6,272 nucleotides of DNA from an uncultured Fusobacterium sp. (lineage in GTDB: Bacteria > Fusobacteriota > Fusobacteriia > Fusobacteriales > Fusobacteriaceae), in NCBI GenBank assembly GCA_900543175.1, contig UQQO01000117.1:1-6272 (forward strand), read 5' to 3'. Below, piece by piece: positions 1-4,971 of the stretch. The translations under genes were made by a program, and so were the position numbers. The notes beneath the pieces were generated by a model that saw only the letters and a list, made by a program, of their open reading frames with translations, made no database searches and was not told the origin of the DNA. Position 1 is the first letter of the stretch. Every line of letters begins with the position of its first letter.

Positions 1-65
1 GATTTCGTAACTCTCTCTAATATTCTTCTCCAAATTACATTTAGCTGATATTAGGGAAAACGAAA

Positions 66-97
66 ATAACTTAATATAAATTAGAATGATAAGTTAT
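66..97. repeat. Short AT-rich inverted repeat in the left leader
   Basis: ATAACTTA at 66-73 is exactly complementary to TAAGTTAT at 90-97, with a 16-base loop. The stem has one G/C pair per arm and no clear T-run on the + side. On the - strand it is followed by TTTTCGTTTT, so it could be a weak terminator for something transcribed leftward. In DNA this AT-rich it may equally be chance. The rest of positions 1-110 shows no gene that I can support. Confidence 0.25.
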
Positions 98-110
98 AGT
101 TTATCTACAA

Positions 111-139
111 TTTAAAAAAAATCATATTTATGGTATAAT
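111..139 (+). promoter_or_regulatory. Sigma-70 promoter with extended -10, for xth operon
   Basis: A perfect TATAAT lies at 134-139, with TG at 131-132 in the extended -10 position. A weak -35 (TTTAAA, 111-116) sits at exactly 17 bp spacing. The extended -10 would compensate for the poor -35. Transcription should start near 146, leaving a leader of about 25 bases before the xth start codon. No operator-like repeat overlaps it, so expression may be constitutive. Confidence 0.75.
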
Positions 140-171
140 TTAAAAGAATTAAATAAAAAAAGGAGAAGTAT

Positions 172-933
172 ATGAAACTAATTTCATGGAATGTAAATGG
201 ATTGAGAGCTGCTGTACAAAAAGGTTTCTTAGATTATTTTAATCAAGAAGATGCAGATATATTTTGCTTACAAGAAACTAAATTACAAGCTGGACAAATT
301 GATCTTGAACTTAATGGATATCATCAATATTGGAATTATGCTGAAAAAAAAGGTTACTCTGGAACAGCTATTTTCACTAAAAAAGAGCCTATATCTGTTA
401 CTTATGGATTAGGAATAGAGGAACATGATAAAGAGGGAAGAGTTATAACATTGGAATTTGAAAAATTTTTTATGATTACAGTTTATACTCCAAACTCTCA
501 AGAAGCTCTTGCTAGATTAGATTATAGAATGAAATGGGAAGATGATTTTAGAGCTTATCTTCTAAAATTAAATGAGATAAAACCTGTTATTGTTTGTGGA
601 GATCTAAATGTTGCTCATCAAGAGATAGATCTAAAAAATCCTAAAACAAATAGAAAAAATGCTGGTTTCTCTGATGAAGAGAGAGAAAAAATGAGTAAAC
701 TTTTAGAAAGTGGATTTATAGACACTTTTAGATATTTTTATCCTGAATTAACTGGATCTTACTCTTGGTGGTCTTATAGATTTAATGCTAGAAAAAACAA
801 CGCAGGGTGGAGAATAGATTATTTTGTTGTTTCTGAAAGATTAAAAGATTACTTAGAAGATGCAGAGATACATAAAGATACTTTAGGATCTGATCACTGT
901 CCAGTTGTTTTAAAATTAAAGGAGAATTTTTAG
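172..933 (+). CDS. xth: Exodeoxyribonuclease III / AP endonuclease
   Basis: This is a DNA base-excision-repair enzyme of the ExoIII/ExoA/APE1 family (endonuclease/exonuclease/phosphatase fold). It cuts 5' of abasic sites and has 3'-phosphatase and 3'-5' exonuclease activity in the cytoplasm. The whole family signature is visible: SWNVNGLRA at the N-terminus (Asn7), LQETK with the metal ligand Glu35, VYTPNS with Tyr105, GDLNVAH with Asp144 and Asn146, WRIDYF with Asp216, and GSDHCPV with the catalytic Asp241-His242 pair. At 253 residues it is the normal full length. The ATG at 172 is preceded by AGGAGA (161-166) at good spacing and lies about 26 bases downstream of a strong promoter. It is the first gene of an operon: its TAG stop overlaps the ribosome site of the next gene. 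The sequence looks closer to the ExoA type of Gram-positive bacteria than to E. coli XthA. The function is secure; the symbol is a convention (exoA is also used). Confidence 0.95.
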   Translation: MKLISWNVNGLRAAVQKGFLDYFNQEDADIFCLQETKLQAGQIDLELNGYHQYWNYAEKKGYSGTAIFTKKEPISVTYGLGIEEHDKEGRVITLEFEKFFMITVYTPNSQEALARLDYRMKWEDDFRAYLLKLNEIKPVIVCGDLNVAHQEIDLKNPKTNRKNAGFSDEEREKMSKLLESGFIDTFRYFYPELTGSYSWWSYRFNARKNNAGWRIDYFVVSERLKDYLEDAEIHKDTLGSDHCPVVLKLKENF

Positions 934-942
934 GAGGTAATA

Positions 943-1185
943 ATGGAAAATTTTAAAAGATTTTGTGAGGTTTGGGAGAGAGAAAAACCAGTTCCTGAAG
1001 AGAGATATAGATTTTTCGAACCAATGAGCTGTGTAATGATATTTTTTCTTACTCCTAATGACGTTGATAATATAAATGCTTTTTTTAGAAAAAATGGAAG
1101 TTTTAACCCTGAAAGACCTATACATGAGGATATAGTAGTTGATGAGATACATTACAATGGAAATTATATGATTAAAATAGGATAA
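943..1185 (+). CDS. Uncharacterised 80-residue protein
   Basis: I do not recognise this family. The ATG at 943 has a near-ideal ribosome site, AGGAGG at 932-937 with a 5-base spacer, overlapping the xth stop. The gene ends 18 bases before thiD, so it is the middle gene of the operon and almost certainly translated. The protein is charged and aromatic-rich: an acidic/basic N-terminal helix (residues 1-21, with WEREKPVPEERYRFFEP), a short hydrophobic strand (about 29-35), a polar middle (TPNDVDNINAFFRKNG), and a C-terminal strand pair (about 62-80). There is no signal peptide, no real membrane segment, no metal-binding Cys/His cluster and no helix-turn-helix. It is probably a small cytoplasmic alpha/beta protein. 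Arginine codons are all AGA, as in its neighbours, so it does not look foreign. The function is unknown; linkage to xth or thiD does not define it. Confidence 0.85.
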   Translation: MENFKRFCEVWEREKPVPEERYRFFEPMSCVMIFFLTPNDVDNINAFFRKNGSFNPERPIHEDIVVDEIHYNGNYMIKIG

Positions 1186-1203
1186 TACTGGAGGAAATAT
1201 TTT

Positions 1204-2007
1204 ATGAAAAATATTTTAACTATTGCAGGTTCTGACAGTTGTGGTGGAGCAGGTATTCAAGCTGACTTAAAGACAATGAGTGCTTTAGGTGTCTATGGTA
1301 TGAGTGTAATCACTGCTATAACTGCTCAAAATAGTATGGGGGTTCATGCTGTTCAAGAGGTTTCTGAAGATATGATCAGAATGCAATTAGAAGCAATTTT
1401 TGATGATATTGAAGTTGATGCTATAAAAATAGGTATGCTCTCTAGTAGTACAGTTATAAAAACTATTCTTTCAACTTTAAAAAAATATAGTTGCAAAAAT
1501 ATTGTTATAGATACTGTTATGCTTTCTAAAAATAGATATAAACTTTTACAAGATGAGGGCATGGAAGATCTAAAAAAACTTATAGCTCTGGGGACTGTTG
1601 TTACCCCTAATATTCCTGAAGCTGAAGTTTTAGCTAATATGGAGATAAAAAATGAAAAGGATATGATAGAAGCTGGAAAAAAGATTCAATCTCTAGGTGC
1701 TAAAAATATTTTAGTTAAAGGTGGACATAGAGAAGATGATTGCACAGATATTCTATTATTAGAAAATGGAGAAATTTTAAAATTCCCAGAGGTGAGAATC
1801 TCTACAAAACATACTCATGGTACTGGTTGTACCCTTTCTTCTGCTATTGCATCTTTTATTGGAAAAGGGTATTCTGTTGAAGAGAGTATAAAACTTTCTA
1901 AAGAGTATATTACTGAAGCTATAAGAAATTCCTTTCCTCTTGGTAAAGGGGTAGGACCTTTAGGACATCTTATTGAGCTTTATAAAAAAGCTGGTATTGA
2001 ATATTAA
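1204..2007 (+). CDS. thiD: Hydroxymethylpyrimidine/phosphomethylpyrimidine kinase
   Basis: ThiD phosphorylates 4-amino-5-hydroxymethyl-2-methylpyrimidine and then its monophosphate, supplying HMP-PP for thiamin phosphate synthesis in the cytoplasm. The ribokinase-like fold is clear. TIAGSDSCGGAGIQADLK (residues 6-23) is the substrate-binding N-terminus and VITAITAQN (35-43) follows. KIGML is at 75-79, DTVML at 103-107, TPNIPEAE at 134-141 and VKGGH at 171-175. HTHGTGCT (203-210) is the anion hole with the expected catalytic Cys209. The 267-residue length is normal. One small oddity: the usual SGD after the DTVMLAK-type motif reads NRY here (110-112), which may be tolerated. The start has GGAGGA at 1190-1195, spaced 8 bases from the ATG. 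No TPP riboswitch precedes it and no other thi gene is in view. This kinase may therefore serve salvage of HMP or pyridoxal-like substrates, which related enzymes also accept. Confidence 0.93.
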   Translation: MKNILTIAGSDSCGGAGIQADLKTMSALGVYGMSVITAITAQNSMGVHAVQEVSEDMIRMQLEAIFDDIEVDAIKIGMLSSSTVIKTILSTLKKYSCKNIVIDTVMLSKNRYKLLQDEGMEDLKKLIALGTVVTPNIPEAEVLANMEIKNEKDMIEAGKKIQSLGAKNILVKGGHREDDCTDILLLENGEILKFPEVRISTKHTHGTGCTLSSAIASFIGKGYSVEESIKLSKEYITEAIRNSFPLGKGVGPLGHLIELYKKAGIEY

Positions 2008-2010
2008 AAT

Positions 2011-2064
2011 AAAAGAGTCTATTGTAAATTAATGATTTTTTCATTGATTCACTAGACTCTTTTT
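2011..2064 (+). terminator. Long hairpin terminator after thiD
   Basis: AAAAGAGTCTA (2011-2021) pairs perfectly with TAGACTCTTTT (2053-2063). An inner AATGA/TCATT stem (2031-2035 with 2041-2045, TTTTT loop) continues the hairpin through a few mismatches. A T-run ends the right arm and an A-run begins the left arm, so it may work in both directions. It begins 3 bases after the thiD stop and separates the xth-thiD operon from the molybdate locus. It is longer than a minimal terminator. Confidence 0.85.
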
Positions 2065-2128
2065 AATATTTATAGATTTTTTATCTCTCTTATCATTAAA
2101 AAATATTTAACTTTATTTAGTATAACAA

Positions 2129-2157
2129 TTGATTATATTCGTTAAAGCGAATATAAT
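2129..2157 (+). promoter_or_regulatory. Promoter of the ModE-like regulator gene
   Basis: TTGATT (2129-2134) and a perfect TATAAT (2152-2157) are separated by exactly 17 bp. Transcription should start near 2164, about 25 bases before the regulator start codon. The whole core, from the end of the -35 to the last base of the -10, lies within a perfect inverted repeat, implying repression by a protein bound there. Confidence 0.7.
2132..2157. promoter_or_regulatory. Candidate operator: perfect 10-bp inverted repeat over the promoter
   Basis: ATTATATTCG (2132-2141) and CGAATATAAT (2148-2157) are exact reverse complements around the 6-bp spacer TTAAAG. The G/C pairs at the inner ends make the match less likely to be chance in this AT-rich DNA. 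It has no T-run, so it is not a terminator. It covers the promoter spacer and the -10. A dimeric winged-helix protein such as the downstream regulator is the natural candidate ligand. The TTATAT half-site recalls ModE operators, which also contain TATAT-type half-sites, but the match to the E. coli site is loose. Binding partner and sign of control are inferred. Confidence 0.65.
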
Positions 2158-2188
2158 ATAAATAATTATATTAATTAAAGGAGATACA

Positions 2189-3355
2189 ATGAGATATTTA
2201 ACTGTTGCTGAAATTGCAGAGAAATGGGGAATCTCTCCAAGAAGAGTTCAAGTTTTATGTCGTAGTGGACGTATTCCAACAGCATTAAAAATAGGGCATG
2301 CTTGGATAATTCCAGATAATGTTTCTAAACCTCTAGATGCTAGATTTAAAAATCCCATAGAAAAAAATGATAAAGTTTTAAAAAATATAGAAAATTTTAG
2401 TAGTTCATCTTCCTCAATTGGAGCAATTATAATTGCAGAAAAAAATTTCAATGAAGATCATACTATCTCACCATTTTTTGAAATTGGAAACCTCTCTTTA
2501 ATTAGAAGAATAATTATCACTTTTCAACAAGTTGGTGTTAGAAATATTGTAGTGATAACAGGATATCACAGTTGGGAAATTGAGCACCATCTAGCAAATT
2601 ATGGAGTTATCTTTCTTAAAAACGAAAATTATGAAACAACAGATAGGTTTTCCTCAATTAAAATTGGATTGCAATTTTTAAAAGATAAATGTGAAAAAAT
2701 ATTTTTTACTTCATTGCAAATACCTATGTTTATGCCAGATACTTTAAAAGCAATGATTCAAAGTGACTCAGATATGGTTATTCCTCAATATCAAAATAAA
2801 AATGAACATCCTCTGTTAATTAACAGTAAAGCTATTCCTAAAGTTTTTAATTATAATGGAGAGGATGGAATGCGAGGAGCTATAAAAAGTTGTACTTGTA
2901 AAAAAGAATTTCTTCCAATAAAAGCTGAGGGAGTTCTTTTGAGTATTTCAAATATCAGTTGTTTAGAAAAAAATATAGAAGAGGTAAATAAAGATTTTCT
3001 CTACCCCTATATTAGAATAAGTATTGAAAAAAGCTCTAGTATCTTTGATGAACGAGCAAAACTACTATTTTTCTTGATAAAAGAATTTCATTCTGTTCAA
3101 AAGGCATCTAAACAAATGGCAATTTCAAAAGGAAAGGCATGGGAGATTATCACTAATATAGAGAAACAATTAAATGTTGTGATGATACAACGTAAACAGG
3201 GTGGAAGCAGAGATAGAAAAACAGAGTTAACTTTAGAAGGGGAAGAGTTTTTAAAATTTTTTAAAGAGTATGAAGAAGATGTAAAAAATTATGCTATAAA
3301 ACAGTTTAAAAAATCATATGAACTATTTAAAAAGAAGATAGAAATAAAAAAATAA
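2189..3355 (+). CDS. Three-domain ModE-like regulator with degenerate MobA-like domain
   Basis: Probable DNA-binding regulator of molybdate uptake. Residues 3-45 form an excisionase/MerR-like helix-turn-helix (LTVAEIAEKWGISPRRVQ, then AWIIP and KPLDAR), a module common in Firmicutes. After a Ser-rich linker (71-76), residues 77-260 align by eye with MobA/MocA-type nucleotidyltransferases: VVITGY (121-126), NYETTDRFSSIKIGL (147-161) and EHPLLIN (206-212). The key residues are lost, however: the LAAGxSxRMG loop is replaced by IIAEKNFNEDHTIS and the metal-binding Asp of the usual DxP motif is Gln177 (LQIPM). Catalysis is therefore unlikely, and a ligand-sensing role is my inference. Residues about 287-358 match the ModE winged helix (SVQKASKQMAISKGKAWEII, IQRKQGGS, ELTLEGEEF). 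The molybdate-binding MOP/TOBE domains of classical ModE are absent. A coiled, Lys-rich tail ends the protein. AAAGGAG at 2177-2183 fixes the start. It lies upstream of modAB, with its own terminator. Five of 16 Arg codons are CGT/CGA, unlike its neighbours. Confidence 0.85.
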   Translation: MRYLTVAEIAEKWGISPRRVQVLCRSGRIPTALKIGHAWIIPDNVSKPLDARFKNPIEKNDKVLKNIENFSSSSSSIGAIIIAEKNFNEDHTISPFFEIGNLSLIRRIIITFQQVGVRNIVVITGYHSWEIEHHLANYGVIFLKNENYETTDRFSSIKIGLQFLKDKCEKIFFTSLQIPMFMPDTLKAMIQSDSDMVIPQYQNKNEHPLLINSKAIPKVFNYNGEDGMRGAIKSCTCKKEFLPIKAEGVLLSISNISCLEKNIEEVNKDFLYPYIRISIEKSSSIFDERAKLLFFLIKEFHSVQKASKQMAISKGKAWEIITNIEKQLNVVMIQRKQGGSRDRKTELTLEGEEFLKFFKEYEEDVKNYAIKQFKKSYELFKKKIEIKK

Positions 3356-3390
3356 TTTCAAATAAAAACTAAATATTATTAAGAAATAGT

Positions 3391-3429
3391 GTATCAAATA
3401 CCTCTGATAAAGTATTTGATACTTTTTTT
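3391..3429 (+). terminator. Rho-independent terminator after the regulator gene
   Basis: GTATCAAATAC (3391-3401) and GTATTTGATAC (3412-3422) form a perfect 11-bp stem with a 10-base loop, followed by seven T (3423-3429). It ends the regulator transcript before modA. Its right arm contains the -35 box of the modA promoter. Confidence 0.88.
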
Positions 3430-3444
3430 CTACTATGTTATAAT
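3416..3444 (+). promoter_or_regulatory. Strong promoter for modAB, -35 inside the terminator stem
   Basis: TTGATA (3416-3421, 5 of 6 consensus) and a perfect TATAAT (3439-3444) are 17 bp apart, with TG at 3436-3437 making an extended -10. Transcription should start near 3451, giving a leader of about 66 bases before the modA start codon. The -35 is part of the terminator's 3' arm and the terminator T-run lies in the promoter spacer. The promoter looks strong enough to need a repressor. Confidence 0.78.
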
Positions 3445-3455
3445 TTTCAATGAAA

Positions 3456-3473
3456 AATCTTGAAATAAAGATT
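3456..3473. promoter_or_regulatory. Small dyad in the modA leader, possible operator
   Basis: AATCTT (3456-3461) and AAGATT (3468-3473) are exact reverse complements around a 6-bp spacer, GAAATA. It sits just downstream of the predicted modA transcription start, a usual place for a repressor site. The spacer length equals that of the palindrome upstream of the regulator gene, but the arms share little sequence with it. With only 6-bp arms in AT-rich DNA, chance is a real possibility. Confidence 0.35.
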
Positions 3474-3516
3474 GTTTTGATAAATTTTATTAAAAATATA
3501 TAAGGGAGAGGATATT

Positions 3517-4245
3517 ATGAAAAAGTTTATTGTATTTATTCTAGCTTTAATAATAACAACTTCAGCTTTCTCAAAGGAGATTGTTGTAAGTGCAGCTGCA
3601 AGTTTAAAAAATTGTTTAGAAGAGATTTTACCTGAATATGAAAAGATAAATGAAGATAAAGTTCTTTTAAACTTAGGGGGATCTGGAACTTTAAGAACAC
3701 AGATTGAAAAAGGAGTTCCTGTGGATCTTTTTATATCAGCAGATCAAAAAAATGTAAATATTTTAGTAGATAAAAATATAGTAAAAAAAGAAAATACCTA
3801 TGATTTTTTATCTAACTCGCTGATTTTAGTAAAAAGCCCATTTAGTAAAAGTAATATAGATTCAATTGAAGAATTGAGAAACAGTGATGTTTACCTAGTA
3901 ATAGGAAATCCAGATACAGCTCCAGTTGGTAACTATACATTGACAGCTTTTAAAAATCTTAAAATTTTAGATACATTAAATAGTGAAAAACTTATATATG
4001 CTAAAGATGTAAGTGCAGTAGTTAAATATATTGAAATAGGAGAGGCCGATTTTGGAGTAATCTATAATTCAGATAAAAATAGAATGAAAAATCCAATAGT
4101 TATAGAGGAGTTTCCAGAAAATTCATATGATAAAGTGATATATTCAGTAGCTATATTAAATAATTCAGAAGATGTAAAAAAATTATTTGAGTTTTTTAAA
4201 GAGAAGAAAGAAATATTTAAAAAACATGGCTTTGTTGTGATGTAA
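3517..4245 (+). CDS. modA: Molybdate ABC transporter substrate-binding protein
   Basis: Periplasmic protein that captures molybdate (and usually tungstate) and delivers it to the ModB permease. A signal peptide is clear: Lys2-Lys3, a hydrophobic core at 4-15, and a likely cleavage site after Ser19 (AFS then KE). There is no lipobox Cys, so the protein is soluble in a periplasm, as expected in a diderm cell. The oxyanion-pocket positions of ModA are recognisable: AAASL with Ser29, LGGSGTL with Ser56, the PDTAPVG segment with Ala135, AKDVSAV with Val165, and FGVIYNSD with Tyr183. DLFISAD (70-76) is also typical. At 242 residues it is full length. The start follows GGGAGAGG (3504-3511). It is the first gene of a two-gene unit with its own promoter, and its stop is one base from the modB start. 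All three Arg codons are AGA. Molybdate rather than another oxyanion is supported by the pocket and by the ModE-like regulator upstream. Confidence 0.95.
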   Translation: MKKFIVFILALIITTSAFSKEIVVSAAASLKNCLEEILPEYEKINEDKVLLNLGGSGTLRTQIEKGVPVDLFISADQKNVNILVDKNIVKKENTYDFLSNSLILVKSPFSKSNIDSIEELRNSDVYLVIGNPDTAPVGNYTLTAFKNLKILDTLNSEKLIYAKDVSAVVKYIEIGEADFGVIYNSDKNRMKNPIVIEEFPENSYDKVIYSVAILNNSEDVKKLFEFFKEKKEIFKKHGFVVM

Positions 4246-4246
4246 T

Positions 4247-4930
4247 ATGTATTTTGCAATAAAAAATTCTCTATTTGTTGTAACAATAGGAATTATCATA
4301 GCTACTTTTTTAGCAACTTTGCTTCTCTATATCAAAAGCTATCTACCTCAAAAGTTAAAAGTAGTTTTAGAGTTCTTTGTGACTCTTCCTTTATTTTTAC
4401 CCCCTTCAGTAACTGGATATTTTCTCCTTTTAGTTTTTGGAGTTCAAGGGGTAATTGGAAAATTTCTATTTGAAATCTGTAATATAAGAGTTACTTTTTC
4501 TCTTTATGGAGCTATTATATCTGGAATTGTTGTTTCCCTTCCAATTGTGTATCAAAGTATTAACTTAGCTATCTCTTCTATTGAAAAAGAGTATATAGAA
4601 GAGGCTATTTTAATGGGAACAAATCATTTTCAAATGTTTAGATATATTGTCTTTCCAATGTCAAAAAATGGAATTATAGCAGGAATCATCTTGGGAATGG
4701 GAAGAATCTTAGGGGAATTTGGAGCTACTTTGATGGTAGCAGGAAATATACCTCATAAAACTCAAACTATTCCAACAGCTATATATTCAGCAGTTGAAAG
4801 TGGAAATGATAAAGAAGCTATGATTTTAATATTGATAGCTGTTTGGATAAGTAGTATTATAATGTGGCTGTATAGTTTGTTAAAAAGAAAAGAGTTAAAA
4901 AATCAAAAAAATTATCCTTCCTATATTTAA
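4247..4930 (+). CDS. modB: Molybdate ABC transporter permease
   Basis: Inner-membrane channel subunit that dimerises, accepts molybdate from ModA and is driven by an ATPase. Five hydrophobic segments are visible at about residues 8-28, 38-64, 86-108, 142-165 and 191-212. ModB signatures are present: LPLFLPPSVTGYFLL (47-61), the EAA cytoplasmic coupling loop (EEAILMGTNHFQMFRYIVFP, Glu119 to Gly124 and on to Pro137), and GRILGEFGATLMVAGNIP (152-169). The 227-residue length is normal. The start is fixed by an in-frame TGA at 4238-4240, 6 bases upstream of the ATG codon. There is no good Shine-Dalgarno, so translation is probably coupled to modA, whose stop is one base away. The intact coupling loop implies it still works with an ATPase, yet no modC follows: the last codons already form the 5' arm of a terminator. 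The ATPase must be encoded elsewhere or shared with another transporter. Confidence 0.94.
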   Translation: MYFAIKNSLFVVTIGIIIATFLATLLLYIKSYLPQKLKVVLEFFVTLPLFLPPSVTGYFLLLVFGVQGVIGKFLFEICNIRVTFSLYGAIISGIVVSLPIVYQSINLAISSIEKEYIEEAILMGTNHFQMFRYIVFPMSKNGIIAGIILGMGRILGEFGATLMVAGNIPHKTQTIPTAIYSAVESGNDKEAMILILIAVWISSIIMWLYSLLKRKELKNQKNYPSYI

Positions 4931-4948
4931 GATTAGGAAGGATTTTTT
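4914..4948. terminator. Bidirectional terminator between modB and the nuclease gene
   Basis: ATCCTTCCTA (4914-4923) and TAGGAAGGAT (4934-4943) form a perfect 10-bp stem with a 10-base loop that holds the modB stop codon. Six T follow on the + strand (4943-4948). On the - strand the stem is followed by AATTTTTT, so it can also end the convergent nuclease gene, whose stop is about 30 bases away. The 5' arm encodes the last residues of ModB. Confidence 0.85.
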
Positions 4949-4971
4949 CTATTGAATAAAAAATCTTAACT

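Noticed and set aside
1..48. A short open stretch reading rightward to TGA at 46-48 (DFVTLSNILLQITFS), and another open in a leftward frame.
   Set aside because: Too short to tell a gene end from chance in AT-rich DNA. Neither reading has a recognisable motif, and the leftward frame has no ATG start within the window.
916..1152. Leftward open frame of 78 codons opposite the small gene.
   Set aside because: It is a shadow of the + strand operon genes: no ribosome site, unnatural composition, and the + strand frame has a strong AGGAGG.
2011..2063. The long thiD hairpin as a miniature mobile element (MITE).
   Set aside because: No flanking target duplication is apparent and there is no second copy in the window. 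Position and T-run fit a terminator better.
2248..2451. Leftward open frame of 67 codons within the regulator gene.
   Set aside because: It lies wholly opposite a clearly coding helix-turn-helix region and has no support of its own.
3451..3516. Possible molybdenum-cofactor riboswitch before modA.
   Set aside because: The leader is short and AT-rich, with one small 6-bp hairpin. The conserved multi-helix layout of that riboswitch is not visible.
4062..4286. Leftward open frame of 74 codons across the modA-modB junction.
   Set aside because: It is antisense to two well-supported genes and has no ribosome site or family motif.
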